This document shows, piece after piece, positions 9,220-18,928 of a DNA stretch of 64,000 nucleotides (position 1 is the stretch's first letter; every line of letters starts with the position of its first letter). The notes under the pieces were generated by a model. That model had not been told where the DNA came from, did no database searches, and saw nothing but the letters and a program-made list of their open reading frames with translations. The translations under genes were made by a program, and so were the position numbers. The DNA comes from Acidimicrobiia bacterium (GTDB lineage: Bacteria; Actinomycetota; Acidimicrobiia; IMCC26256; JAOSJL01). The stretch spans positions 2,431,501 to 2,495,500 of the forward strand of contig JAOSJL010000001.1 of assembly GCA_027494115.1 (NCBI GenBank), read 5' to 3'.

Positions 9220-10421
9220 CTACAGCTTTGAGGCCCCGACGAGGGAGAGCACCTCGTTGCAGCCGTCCTCGATGAGAGACGCTCGCGCGTCACGCAGGAT
9301 CTTCTCGATCGGGTACTCGCGGGTCAGGCCGTTGGCGCCGAAGATCTGCAGTGACGCGGTCGCCACGTCGAACGCGGCCTGGGTGCAGAACACCTTCGTG
9401 GCGATCGAGTACTGCAGCACCGGCTCCGACGCCGCGTTGTGGGCGGCGACACGCCGAGCCAGCGCCCGCGCCGCCTCGGTCCGGGTGAACATCTCGAACA
9501 GCCGACCGCGCACGCTCTGGTGCTCGAAGATGGGCCTGCCCCCCTGCACACGTTCCTTCGAATAGTCGAGCGCCAGCTCGTACGCGGCACGGGCGACGCC
9601 GACGAAGAGTTGACCCATGGCCGCGTTGGCAAAGGCGAGCATGCCCTCGAGGGCGAGCGGGTAGATCTCGGGGTCGACCACGCGATGCGATGCCGGAACC
9701 CGCACGTCGTTGAAGAAGATCTCGCCCTGGTTGAGGGAGCGCTGGCCGAGCTTGTCGAGAGGCGGTGGACGTTCGACGCCGGGGAGGTCGAGTGGCACGA
9801 CGAACACCGAGCCGGCGAGGGTGCCGCTCCTGTCGTCGAAGGCGCAGAACAGCACCGCCAGATCCGCGATCGAACCGTTGGACACCCAGGCCGCCTTCTG
9901 GCCGTTGATCACGAAGTCGGAGCCCTCGGGCCGGGCGATGCAGTTCGGACGCCTCGCCGGGTCGGAGAGGTAGTCCTCGGGAGGGCCCACGGTGTCGCTC
10001 CCGTGGTCGGGCTCCGTGAGCGCCCAGCAGCCGATCGTGGGTCGTTGCGGGGAGCAGAAGCGTTCGATCAGCTCGGAGTCGGCGGACATCTCCACGAACG
10101 GAGGGTGGAACTGGCTCAGGCCCAGCGAGATGGCGAGCCCGACGTCACCCCAGGCCAACTCCTCGTTGACGATGCAGCCGAGGCGGGCCTGCGTCACGGG
10201 GTCGAGCGAGGGATCCTGCGCGATGGCGTCGAGGCCCAGCTCGCGGTAGCGCCCGAAGGTGTCCCAGAGGGGGAGCCTTCCGCGATCACGTCGGCGGGGT
10301 CGACCATGCGGTCGAGCTCGCGCCCGGCCGGGCGCAGGACCTCCTCCGCGAACCGGTGCGCGGAGGATTGCACGGCGCGGCCCTCGTCGGTGAGGCCGAC
10401 TTCGAGATCGCTGATCGCCAT
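9220..10421 (-). CDS. Acyl-CoA dehydrogenase, frameshifted near N-terminus
   Basis: FAD enzyme introducing the alpha-beta double bond in an acyl-CoA. The main frame holds the middle and C-terminal domains: C-W-A-L-T-E-P-D-H-G-S-D (FAD/substrate motif), the beta-barrel, and the C-terminal helix domain ending Q-I-F-G-A-N-G-L-T-R-E-Y-P-I-E-K-I-L-R-D. The first 50 or so residues, from M-A-I-S-D-L-E, are in another frame. The frames join at the G run 10269-10273, where one base is missing; correction gives a 400-residue protein of normal length. It is the first gene of the operon with nitroreductase, thiolase and ligase. Confidence 0.87.
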
Positions 10422-10448
10422 GTTCCTGTGCCCCCAGGTTCCAGTGGG

Positions 10449-10454
10449 AACATA
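10449..10454 (-). promoter_or_regulatory. Putative -10 box of the acyl-CoA operon
   Basis: TATGTT on the reverse strand, 27 bases before ATG 10421, leaving a short leader that ends with AGGAAC next to the start. It lies in the 127-base gap shared with the divergent fbiC. Confidence 0.35.
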
Positions 10455-10536
10455 GTTGCAGGTGCGCAGGGTGTGCGATCCTGCCCCACACCGTCGACAC
10501 GGGCCGAGGTTGTGCTCGAACGAGACACTCGGCGCC

Positions 10537-10542
10537 TAGGCT
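10537..10542 (+). promoter_or_regulatory. -10 box for leaderless fbiC
   Basis: TAGGCT ends 6 bases before the fbiC ATG; no ribosome site fits between them. Confidence 0.45.
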
Positions 10543-10548
10543 GAGCCG

Positions 10549-12957
10549 ATGCTCCGGCCCTCGCACGCGCCCCAGAGTCACGACCGGACGGCACGCAGTG
10601 CAACCGCGTACGCCGTGGTCGACGAACCGCCCGAGAGCGTGGCGTCCGAGGCGGTTCGCATCCGGGACCAGGCGTTCGGCGACCGGATCACCTACTCGCC
10701 CAAGGTGTTCATCCCCCTCACCATGCTGTGTCGCGACCGGTGCGGCTACTGCACCTTCGCCAAACCTCCGGCACGCCTCGATGCTGCCTTCCTCACGCTC
10801 GATGAAGTCCTCACGATCGCCCGCCACGGTGTCGCCACCGGTTGCCACGAGGCGTTGTTCACGCTGGGCGAGGTGCCCGAAGACCGGTACCCCGCCGCCG
10901 GCGACTGGCTCGCCGCACAGGGTTTCGACTCCACGGTCGACTACCTCGCGCACGTCGCCGGGGTCGTTCTCGAGGAGACCGGGCTACTCCCCCACGCGAA
11001 CGCGGGCGCGCTCTCACCCGCCGATCTCGCGACGCTGCGCGCCGTGTCGCCGTCGCAGGGAATGATGATCGAGACGCTCGCCGACCGGTTGGGCGAGCCG
11101 GGCGGCCCGCATCACGGCGCGCCCGACAAGACAGCGCAGCGACGTCTGGCCACGCTGGAAGCCGCCGGCAAGCTGAGGATCCCGTTCACCACGGGAATCC
11201 TCGTCGGGATCGGCGAGACGCGAGAAGAACGCGTCGACGCGTTGCTCGCCATCGACGCGGCCCACGCACGGCACGGAAACGTCCAGGAGGTGATCGTCCA
11301 GAACTTCCTTCCCAAGCCGGGTACGTCGATGCACCGTGAGGCGCCGTGCGATCCCGAGGAGTTCCGATGGACCGTCGCGGCGGCGCGGCTCCTGCTCGAC
11401 GCCTCGATCCACCTCCAGGCTCCGCCCAACTTGAGCGATGATCCTGCGGAGCTCATCCGGTCGGGGATCGACGACTGGGGCGGCGTGTCGCCGGTGACGC
11501 CCGATCACGTCAACCCCGAACGGCCCTGGCCGGCCCTCGAACGCCTTCACGCGGTCACCGAGTCGGCGGGAAAGGTGCTGGCGCCACGTCTCACGATCTA
11601 CCCCGAGTACGTCGCAGACCCAACCCGGTGGCTCGACGAAGCGACACGTTTCGGCGTGCTCGTCCGATCCGACGCGGAAGGCCTCGCCCGCGATGACACG
11701 TGGTCGTCGGGAGGCACCGTCGCGCCGCCCGATCTGCTCGCCGGTACTCCCCGGGCGGGTGGTCCGGTGGGTGAGGTCCTCGACGACGTTGCCGCCGGTC
11801 GCGAGCTCGACCTGGAACAGATCACCGTCCTGTTCGGGGCGCGAGGCCCCGAGGTCGTCGCCGTCGCCGAAAGGGCCGATGAGCTGAGGCAACAGGTCGT
11901 CGGCGACGTCGTCACCTTCGTGCGCAACCGCAACATCAACTACACGAATGTCTGCACCTTCAAGTGCCGGTTCTGCGCCTTCTCGAAGGGCCCCCTGTCC
12001 CTCAACCTGCGCGGGAAGCCGTACCTGCTCGATCGGGAGGAGATCCAGAGGCGTGTTCTCGAAGCCGTCGACTGTGGCGCGACCGAGGTGTGCCTCCAGG
12101 GTGGCATCCATCCCGACTTCGACGGCGACTACTACCGCAACGTCGTCAGGGACGTGAAGACCGTCGCTCCCGACATCCACATCCACGGTTTCACAGCCCT
12201 GGAGGTGACCGAAGGGGCGAAGCGACTCGAGATGCCGCTGGGTGACTACCTCGTGTCGATGCGCGAGGCCGGTCTCGCCACGCTTCCCGGCACCGCCGCC
12301 GAGGTTCTCGACGACGAGGTGCGCGCCGTTCTCTGTCCCGACAAGATCTCGACCGACGAGTGGCTCGATGCACACCGCACGGCCCACGGCGTCGGGCTCC
12401 GTTCGAACGTCACGCTCATGTTCGGCCACCTCGAACGACCGGTGCACCTCGCCCGGCACCTCACCCGAACCCGTGCCCTCCAGAAGGAGACCGGTGGCTT
12501 CACGGAGTTCGTTCCCCTGCCCTTCGTCCACATGGCGTCGCCGATCTTCCTGCAGCACCGCGCGCGCCCCGGCCCCACGTTTCGCGAAACGCTGCTCGTC
12601 CACGCCGTCGCCCGCATCGCCTACCACGGCTGGATCGACAACATCCAGGTCTCCTGGGTCAAGACCGGCGCGTCGGGTGCGGCGCAGTTGCTGCGCGCCG
12701 GGGCCAATGACCTGGGGGGAACCCTGATGGACGAGAACATCTCGCGCGCCGCGGGCGCCGACCACGGCCAGGAGCTCGGCGAGGTGGAGTTCCGCTCGAT
12801 CGTGGAGCCACTGGGCCGCACACTCGAACAACGCACCACGCTCTACGGACGGACCTCCACATCGGGCCACCGGCTCCGAGAACCCGACAGCGACGAGCAG
12901 TTCGCGCCGTCCGTACCCGTCGAGATCCGACCCACACCTGTGGAGGCACTCCGTTGA
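10549..12957 (+). CDS. fbiC: FO synthase, fused CofG/CofH (F420 biosynthesis)
   Basis: Makes 7,8-didemethyl-8-hydroxy-5-deazariboflavin (FO), the chromophore of coenzyme F420, from tyrosine and a ribityl-uracil. The 802-residue protein has two radical-SAM domains. The CofG half has C-R-D-R-C-G-Y-C (Cys61, 65, 68). The CofH half has C-T-F-K-C-R-F-C (Cys469, 473, 476). Each is the CX3CX2C motif for a 4Fe-4S cluster. The fused form is the actinobacterial arrangement; archaea and cyanobacteria have two genes. The stop overlaps the start of the next kinase gene by four bases (TTGA). Other F420 genes (fbiA, fbiB, cofC) are not in the window. Confidence 0.96.
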   Translation: MLRPSHAPQSHDRTARSATAYAVVDEPPESVASEAVRIRDQAFGDRITYSPKVFIPLTMLCRDRCGYCTFAKPPARLDAAFLTLDEVLTIARHGVATGCHEALFTLGEVPEDRYPAAGDWLAAQGFDSTVDYLAHVAGVVLEETGLLPHANAGALSPADLATLRAVSPSQGMMIETLADRLGEPGGPHHGAPDKTAQRRLATLEAAGKLRIPFTTGILVGIGETREERVDALLAIDAAHARHGNVQEVIVQNFLPKPGTSMHREAPCDPEEFRWTVAAARLLLDASIHLQAPPNLSDDPAELIRSGIDDWGGVSPVTPDHVNPERPWPALERLHAVTESAGKVLAPRLTIYPEYVADPTRWLDEATRFGVLVRSDAEGLARDDTWSSGGTVAPPDLLAGTPRAGGPVGEVLDDVAAGRELDLEQITVLFGARGPEVVAVAERADELRQQVVGDVVTFVRNRNINYTNVCTFKCRFCAFSKGPLSLNLRGKPYLLDREEIQRRVLEAVDCGATEVCLQGGIHPDFDGDYYRNVVRDVKTVAPDIHIHGFTALEVTEGAKRLEMPLGDYLVSMREAGLATLPGTAAEVLDDEVRAVLCPDKISTDEWLDAHRTAHGVGLRSNVTLMFGHLERPVHLARHLTRTRALQKETGGFTEFVPLPFVHMASPIFLQHRARPGPTFRETLLVHAVARIAYHGWIDNIQVSWVKTGASGAAQLLRAGANDLGGTLMDENISRAAGADHGQELGEVEFRSIVEPLGRTLEQRTTLYGRTSTSGHRLREPDSDEQFAPSVPVEIRPTPVEALR

Positions 12958-13946
12958 GCGAACCAACCCTGGACGTCGCCGGACTCGGCAACGCCCTCGT
13001 CGACGTCCTGAGCTTCGAGGATGACGACTTCGTCGTTCGCCACGAGCTGCTGCGCGGCGCGGCGATGATGGTCGACATGGAGCGCAGCGAGGCCGTCTAC
13101 GCCGACATGGGGCCCACGATCGAGACCAGCGGCGGATCGGCGGCGAACACCATCGCAGGTCTTGCTTCGTTCGGTTCCCGGACGGGGTTCATCGGCCGCG
13201 TCCACGACGACGAGCTCGGTCGGGCCTTCCAGCACGATCTCCAGTCGCTCGGCGTGCGCTTCACCGCCCGCCCCACGACCGATGGCGCACCGACCGGACG
13301 GTGCCTCGTGATCGTGGCGCCCGACGCCGAGCGCACGTTGTGCACCTACCTCGGATGTGCGGCGGAGTTGGGCAACGACGACCTCGACCTGTCCCTCGTC
13401 AGTGACGCCGCCATCACCTACGTCGAGGGCTACCTGTGGGACCAGCCCCCGGCCATGGAGGCCATCCGACGGGCCTTGACCGCCGCCCGGGACGCCGACC
13501 GCATGGTGGCGATGACGCTGTCGGACCCGTTCTGCGTCGACCGCCACCGCGACGACTTCCGGGAACTGCTCGACGACCAGATCGACGTGCTGTTCGCCAA
13601 CGAGGAGGAGATTCGCTCGCTCTTCGAGGTCGCGACCTTCGACGAGGCACTCCAGGCTGTGCGCGGCCGCTGCGACATCGCCGTGCTCACCCGCGGCGCC
13701 AGTGGTTCGGTCATCGTGACCAATGGTGACGTGCACGTCGTCGACGCCGTCCCCGTGGACGATCTCGTCGACACGACCGGAGCCGGAGATCTCTTCGCGG
13801 CCGGGTTCCTGCACGGCCTCGCACGCGGTGATTCGCTTCCCTTGTGCGGCGAGCTGGGATCCCTGGCTGCGGCTGAAGCGATCAGTCATCTCGGACCCCG
13901 ACCGATGGTGTCGCTCGCGGATCTGTCCGCTACACGGCTTTCCTGA
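12954..13946 (+). CDS. PfkB-family kinase, adenosine-kinase-like
   Basis: Ribokinase-fold kinase of 330 residues. The first motif G-G-S-A-A-N-T-I-A-G-L (substrate/lid region) and the C-terminal D-T-T-G-A-G-D-L-F-A-A-G-F (anion hole and catalytic Asp) are both intact. The N-terminal G-L-G-N-A-L-V-D-V-L resembles bacterial proteins annotated adenosine kinase, so a nucleoside or ribose-like substrate is likelier than a fructose phosphate. The TTG start overlaps the fbiC stop by four bases, giving tight coupling. Whether it serves F420 synthesis or purine salvage is not shown by sequence. Confidence 0.85.
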   Translation: MSEPTLDVAGLGNALVDVLSFEDDDFVVRHELLRGAAMMVDMERSEAVYADMGPTIETSGGSAANTIAGLASFGSRTGFIGRVHDDELGRAFQHDLQSLGVRFTARPTTDGAPTGRCLVIVAPDAERTLCTYLGCAAELGNDDLDLSLVSDAAITYVEGYLWDQPPAMEAIRRALTAARDADRMVAMTLSDPFCVDRHRDDFRELLDDQIDVLFANEEEIRSLFEVATFDEALQAVRGRCDIAVLTRGASGSVIVTNGDVHVVDAVPVDDLVDTTGAGDLFAAGFLHGLARGDSLPLCGELGSLAAAEAISHLGPRPMVSLADLSATRLS

Positions 13947-13960
13947 GGACCACTTCTTCC

Positions 13961-14992
13961 ATGGACAAGCTCCCCCGCTATCGAACCGGCCTGGCCGCGA
14001 TCGACCGGCAGATCGCCGACCTCGTCGACGCACTCGGCCCGACTGCGAACGCGGAACTGATCTTCGAGCTCATCGCCTCCTCGGTTCGCCTCGCCCGCGA
14101 CAACGCGGGGCGCGGCGATCTCAAGATCGCGAGCGCCGCGCTCAAAGAGATGCGCTACGCCTTCCACGTCTTCGAGCCCTACCGCAGCGCACGCAAGGTC
14201 GCGATCTTCGGATCCGCCCGTACACAGCGCGAAGACCCTCTCTACGACCAGACCCGCGACTTCGCCCGACGCATGAGTGAGCTCGACTGGATGGCGATCA
14301 CCGGCGCGGGCCCCGGGATCATGGAGGCCGGCATCGAGGGCGCGGGTCCCGACCAGTCGTTCGGTGTCGGTATTCGCCTCCCCTTCGAGGCCGAGAATAC
14401 GCAGTTCCTCGCCGACGACCCCAAGCTCATCAACTTCCGCTTCTTCTTCACGCGCAAGCTCACGTTCGTCAAGGAGGCCGACGCCTTCTGCCTCCTGCCC
14501 GGTGGATTCGGGACGATGGACGAGGCGTTCGAGCTCCTGACGCTGATCCAGACCGGCAAGAGCACGTCGGCTCCGATCGTTCTCCTCGACGTGCCGCACG
14601 GGCACTACTGGGAGACCTGGCGCGACTTCGTGACCGACGAGCTCGAGAAGCAGTCGTACGTGGGGCCCGACGACCTGTCACTCGTGCGTATCACCGACAA
14701 CTGCGACGAGGCCGTGGAAGAGATCAGCCACTTCTACAGCAACTACCACTCGCAGCGGTTCGTCGGCGCCAGGCTGATTCTCCGAATGGAGCGTGCACCC
14801 GGCGACGCGGATCTGGCGGCGCTGAGCAAGGACTTCGGGGACATCATCGAACGCGGTGAGATCGAACGGATCGAAGCGACCGACCAGGAGCGACGCGACG
14901 ACGACCACGTCGGCCTCGACCGGATCGCCTTCCGGTTCGATCGGCACCACTGGGCCCGTCTGCGTCAGATGATCGACACACTCAACGCCTGA
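13961..14992 (+). CDS. LOG family / TIGR00730 Rossmann-fold protein
   Basis: The 343-residue protein has the LOG hallmark P-G-G-F-G-T-M-D-E at about residues 182-190, together with G-S-A-R at the start of the Rossmann fold and G-A-G-P-G-I-M-E-A. Characterised relatives are phosphoribohydrolases that split nucleoside monophosphates (cytokinin activation in plants, PpnN in E. coli). The family was once misnamed lysine decarboxylase. An N-terminal helical extension of about 80 residues and a C-terminal extension make it longer than plain LOG (about 190), nearer PpnN-like proteins. It starts 15 bases after the PfkB kinase, which may point to shared nucleotide salvage. Confidence 0.85.
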   Translation: MDKLPRYRTGLAAIDRQIADLVDALGPTANAELIFELIASSVRLARDNAGRGDLKIASAALKEMRYAFHVFEPYRSARKVAIFGSARTQREDPLYDQTRDFARRMSELDWMAITGAGPGIMEAGIEGAGPDQSFGVGIRLPFEAENTQFLADDPKLINFRFFFTRKLTFVKEADAFCLLPGGFGTMDEAFELLTLIQTGKSTSAPIVLLDVPHGHYWETWRDFVTDELEKQSYVGPDDLSLVRITDNCDEAVEEISHFYSNYHSQRFVGARLILRMERAPGDADLAALSKDFGDIIERGEIERIEATDQERRDDDHVGLDRIAFRFDRHHWARLRQMIDTLNA

Positions 14993-15001
14993 GAGCTCCG
15001 G

Positions 15002-15199
15002 TCAGCTGAAGGGGTCGGGTTCACCACCGAGAGCCTTCAGAGCCCGGGCCACGGCGCGCCGGGCCTGTTCGAGGCTCTTCTCCTGTTCCTTGGCGCCCTC
15101 GACGCCATCGGCCCTCTCGCGCAACCGGTCGTAGGCGAAATCGCGCAACTGCTCCTCGATCGAGCGCAGCTGCGCGATCAACTCATCCAGATCCGCCAT
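15002..15199 (-). CDS. Small acidic coiled-coil protein of unknown function
   Basis: A 65-residue protein, almost wholly helical and rich in Glu, Arg, Leu and Ala, with heptad-like leucines (L-D-E-L-I-A-Q-L-R-S-I-E-E-Q-L) suggesting a coiled coil. No motif or export signal. It overlaps the end of glcF by 17 bases on the same strand, so it is probably the last gene of the glycolate oxidase operon. The function is not recognised. Confidence 0.6.
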   Translation of the reverse strand: MADLDELIAQLRSIEEQLRDFAYDRLRERADGVEGAKEQEKSLEQARRAVARALKALGGEPDPFS

Positions 15200-16406
15200 T
15201 CCCGCCTCCTCGTTCCTCGCGGCTGAGTGCCGCGGCCATCAGCACCGACGGGTGCTCTACGTCGAGACCCGCCGTGCGGAGTTGCAGAATGCACCCCGGA
15301 TTGGCGAAGGCCACCATCGCGTCCCCAGCGACGGCGTGGATCGCCGCTGCCTTACGCTCGAGGATGGCGGCCGACAGATCGGGCTGGAGCACGCTGTAGA
15401 GGCCCCCAGCCCCGCAGCACAGACCGTCGTCGGCTGTTTCGCACACGGTGTAGGCCCTCTCGAGAAGAGAGCGCCACGCTCCTTCGAGACCCTGTACGAA
15501 GCGAAGGTGGCACGGCTCCTGGAGCACGACGGTGCGTCCGGTGTGGGGTACCCGCAGATCGGCACCGGCGAGCCATTCCGACAGGTCACGGACACGCGAG
15601 GCGAAGCGCTGCGCGTCGGGCGTGCCGAGCAGGCGTCCGTACTCCTTCAGGGCTGCTCCACATCCCGCGCTGTCGACGACGATCGGGGCGTCCCCGGGCA
15701 TGGATCGCATCACGCGCCGTGCAAGCCTCCGCGCCCCGTCCGGACGTCCGGCGTGGAGGTGCAGGGCGCCACAGCAGTCACTTCCGCGGCCGGGAGAGGC
15801 GACGCGTGCACCGGTCGCCTCGATGAGTCGTCGTGACGCCACCTGGGTTCGGCGGAACCAGAGGTCCATCACGCAACCGTCGAAGAGCCAGACGTCAGGC
15901 AGCGCACTCTTCCGTGCGTCGGGTTCCTCCCGGATCCCGCCGACATTCCTCGCGATCGAGACCGTCGGGATACGCGACCGGGACGGGAATCCGGGAACTC
16001 GCTGCAACCACGACAGCAGAACGCTCGCAAGTTCCAGGAGCCGATGATGACCGAGGAGCCACAGACCGACTCGATGGAGAATCCGCGTCGGCCACGGTCC
16101 TCGATCGACCCCGGAGGTCACGAGAGCCGCTCGCGTGTCCTCCATGAGCGCTCCGAAGGGCACCGAGGACGGGCACACCGATTCACACGCACGGCACTGG
16201 ACACACGCCTCCATGTAGTCCACGAAGGCACCCTCGGGTGCGGCGACGAACGCCTCCACACCGCGCATCGCGTTGATCCGGCCCCGCGGCGATGCCGACT
16301 CCTCACCGGTGACCCGGAACGTCGGGCAGTGCGGGAGACACAAACCGCAGTTCACGCACGCCGCCAGAGCGTCCGCGTCGAGTCCGAGAGGTGTTCCCTG
16401 CCTCAT
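15183..16406 (-). CDS. glcF: Glycolate oxidase iron-sulfur subunit
   Basis: Electron-transfer subunit of the membrane-associated glycolate (2-hydroxyacid) dehydrogenase. Two 4Fe-4S motifs are present: C-V-N-C-G-L-C-L-P-H-C-P near the N-terminus and C-V-Q-C-R-A-C-E-S-V-C-P. Two CCG domains follow (G-S-D-C-C-G-A and C-C-G-A-G-G). The 407-residue length matches the family. ATG 16406 is preferred; a GTG at about 16436 overlapping the glcE stop is an alternative. This subunit is unbroken, unlike glcE and glcD beside it, which supports the view that their shifts are errors. Confidence 0.92.
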   Translation of the reverse strand: MRQGTPLGLDADALAACVNCGLCLPHCPTFRVTGEESASPRGRINAMRGVEAFVAAPEGAFVDYMEACVQCRACESVCPSSVPFGALMEDTRAALVTSGVDRGPWPTRILHRVGLWLLGHHRLLELASVLLSWLQRVPGFPSRSRIPTVSIARNVGGIREEPDARKSALPDVWLFDGCVMDLWFRRTQVASRRLIEATGARVASPGRGSDCCGALHLHAGRPDGARRLARRVMRSMPGDAPIVVDSAGCGAALKEYGRLLGTPDAQRFASRVRDLSEWLAGADLRVPHTGRTVVLQEPCHLRFVQGLEGAWRSLLERAYTVCETADDGLCCGAGGLYSVLQPDLSAAILERKAAAIHAVAGDAMVAFANPGCILQLRTAGLDVEHPSVLMAAALSREERGGGNGGSG

Positions 16407-16432
16407 GGCTCGCTCTCTCGTCACCGGGGACG

Positions 16433-17465
16433 TCACAGGGGCAGCCTTCCCGGGGAGAATTTTCTCGTCGGATCGAAGGCGTCGCGGATCCGCTGCATCA
16501 CCGTCTGCGCGGGAAAGGCGACACCGAAGGGATCGATGTCGCCGCCGCCCTGTTCCCTGAGCATCCAGCCCCGGACTCCTCGGCGATGCGCGCGCCTGAA
16601 CGAGGTCCTCAGGCGTCGACGCCGCGACATGGACGGTTCCGACACCGGTCTCCGCCAGGAAACGGACTCCGGCGGTACGCGCCAGCCCTTCGCGCACGCC
16701 ACTCATGGATTCGGGCGGAACGGAGATCCTTCCACGGTGCGGTCCTTCGGGAAACGCGGGCGGGTGCTCGGTCTCCCCGAGACCACCCACGTCGAACTGT
16801 GACGCCACGTCGGCGCTCGAACCCTCGAGGAGAACGCTCGTGGTCGTACCGTCCGACAGGACGCACGACGGGGCGAACAGACGGCGCACCACGGCTTCGG
16901 GCTCCTCGTCCGTGGTCCCCCACACCGACGTCGGTGGGCACGGCACACACCGGAGAGTGACCTCCGTGATCACGCCAAGCGTCCCGAGTGAACCGACCAG
17001 CAGACGGCACAGGTCGTACCCGGTGACGTTCTTGACCGTCGGTCCACCGGCGCGCACCTCGGAGCCGTCCGCTCGGAAGAAGCGCGCGCCGAGGAGGGTG
17101 TCGCGCACCGGCCCGAATCGCAGCCGTCGGTGACCGGAGAGGCCGGTCGCCAGGACACCTCCGACGGTCGCCTTGTCGTCGCGGGGGTCGAGGGGGCAGA
17201 GCTGTCCCTGTTCCGCGAGCACAGCACGCAGTTCGGCGACCGTCGTGCCCGCTGACACGGTCGCCGTGAGATCCGCCGGGTCGTACGTGAGGACGCCGGC
17301 AGGCGCACGGATCTCGACACCCCCGCTCGGGATGCCTCCCACCTCCCATTGGGTGCGGCCACCTACCGGTACGACACGATCGGAACGCGCGATCTCCGCG
17401 CTGAGCGACCGGAGTTCGCCTCGGACCACCGGATCCGGTGTCGCCCCGGCCGTCACCGCCGTCAC
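16433..17465 (-). CDS. glcE: Glycolate oxidase FAD-binding subunit GlcE, frameshifted
   Basis: FAD-linked (VAO/PCMH-fold) subunit. The N-terminal FAD domain is intact: D-K-A-T-V-G-G-V-L-A-T-G-L-S-G and G-G-P-T-V-K-N-V-T-G-Y-D-L. The C-terminal end, W-M-L-R-E-Q-G-G-G-D through F-D-P-T-R-K-F-S-P-G-R-L, is in a different frame. They join in an alternating CG stretch at about 16587-16597, with one base too many or two too few. Correction gives about 344 residues, normal for GlcE. The GTG start overlaps the glcD stop by four bases. Confidence 0.85.
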
Positions 17466-18887
17466 GCCCGCAGAGGCGCGCTGAGCTCGCCGCAGCGGCT
17501 CCCGGCCGGCAACACCTTGCCCGGGTTGGCCCTGCCGAGCGGGTCGAAGGCGTCGCGAACACGTGCCTGTGCGTCGAGGTCGTCCGGCGTGAACACGAGG
17601 TGCATGAGATCGCGCTTTTCGAGCCCGACGCCGTGCTCGCCGGACAGGACACCGCCCGCCTCGACACAGGTCGTGAGGATCGCGTCACCCGCCTCCCGGA
17701 CCCTCTCCCACACTCCGGGCGTCCGTCGGTCGAAAGAGATGAGCGGGTGGAGGTTCCCATCTCCGGCGTGGAAGACGTTCAGCATGGTGAGGTCGTACTC
17801 CTCGGAGATCTCGTAGACGCGGTTGAGAACATCGACCAGTCGCGTGCGCGGGACGACCGCGTCGTGGAGGTAGTAGTCGGGAGCGATACGGGCCACCGCC
17901 CCGAACGCCGACTTGCGACCCTTCCACAGCAGAGCCCGCTCGGCATCGTCGGCGGCGATCCGCACCGTGCGCACGCCGTGGCTCCGCGCGACCTCCCCGA
18001 CGATCTCGGCTTCCTCCGCCACGCCGGCGCTCAGACCGTCGACCTCGACCAGCAGGACCGCCGCCGCGTCCCGGGGATATCCGGTGCCGACGAAGTCCTC
18101 GACCGCTCGCGTGATCGCGGCGTCCATCATCTCCAGGGCCGCAGGAACGACACCGCGCGCGATCACGCCACTCACAGTCGCGGCCGCGTCCTCGACCGAT
18201 CCGAAATCGAGGAGGATCGTGCGCAGATCCGGGGATCCGGAGTGAGGCGCACGGCGATCCGGGTCGCCACGCCCATCGTCCCCTCGCTACCGACGAAACA
18301 TCCCCGCAGGTCGTAGCCGGGCGTGTCGGGAGCCAGGCCGCCGAGCGTCTCGACGCTCCCGTCGGGCAGCACCGCCTCCACCGCCAGGACGTGGGTACCC
18401 GTGACCCCGTAGGCCAGGCAGTGCGGGCCGCCCGCGTTCGTGGCGACATTGCCCCCGATCGTGCAGGCCTGCTGTGACGAGGGGTCGGGCGCGTAGTGGA
18501 GCCCGAGGTGCTGAACCGCACGGGAGAGATCCAGATTGAGCACACCCGGCTCGACCCACGCGACCCGTGCGTCGGCGTCGACCCCGAGAACGCGGTTCAG
18601 GCGGGTGGTGACGATGACCAACGGGTCGCCCATCGGCGTCGCTCCCCCGCCAGTCCGGTACCCGCACCCCGAGCCACAAACGACCGCTCGTGGCGGTGGG
18701 CGACCCGGACGGCGTCGACCAGCTGTTGGCCGGTGGTCGGGAAGCACACAGCCGCCGCTCTTCCCTCCGACACACCGGCATCGCGTGCGTAGAGACTCAG
18801 CTCCAGGGGTTCGCAGCGCGCACGCCCCGCGCCGAGCGCGCGCTCCAGATCGTCGACCAGCTCCACCGTCGAAGGATCAGCCACCAC
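17462..18887 (-). CDS. glcD: Glycolate oxidase FAD subunit GlcD, two frameshifts
   Basis: Catalytic FAD subunit of 2-hydroxyacid (glycolate/lactate) oxidase. Three frames carry consecutive parts. The N-terminal part ends at G-A-G-T-G-L-A-G. The middle part has Q-Q-A-C-T-I-G-G-N-V-A-T-N-A-G-G-P-H-C, typical of this family. The C-terminal part has F-H-A-G-D-G-N-L-H-P and S-G-E-H-G-V-G-L-E-K. The joins are at the C run 18644-18648 and near 18231-18234, each missing one base in a homopolymer; the corrected product is about 475 residues. GTG 18887 is chosen because a reverse-strand TATCCT box lies 6 bases upstream; GTG 18884 is an alternative. Confidence 0.85.
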
Positions 18888-18893
18888 CGGGCC

Positions 18894-18899
18894 AGGATA
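18894..18899 (-). promoter_or_regulatory. -10 box for leaderless glcD
   Basis: TATCCT read on the reverse strand ends 6 bases before GTG 18887. The divergent gene at 18929 has its own box only 15 bases away. Confidence 0.45.
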
Positions 18900-18914
18900 C
18901 GGCCCGCTCCCCGG

Positions 18915-18920
18915 TAGCAT
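18915..18920 (+). promoter_or_regulatory. -10 box for leaderless unknown gene at 18929
   Basis: TAGCAT ends 8 bases before ATG 18929 with no ribosome site, the same geometry as at zwf. Confidence 0.45.
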
Positions 18921-18928
18921 CGCCCGCC

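Noticed and set aside
11014..12966. 650-residue reverse frame opposite fbiC
   Set aside because: Mirror frame of a conserved radical-SAM enzyme; no motif, no ribosome site.
15183..17465. A single 760-residue fusion of FAD and iron-sulfur glycolate oxidase subunits
   Set aside because: The joining stretch is out-of-frame nonsense; the proper C-terminus of GlcE is in another frame and GlcF has its own start, so these are two genes with a sequence error.
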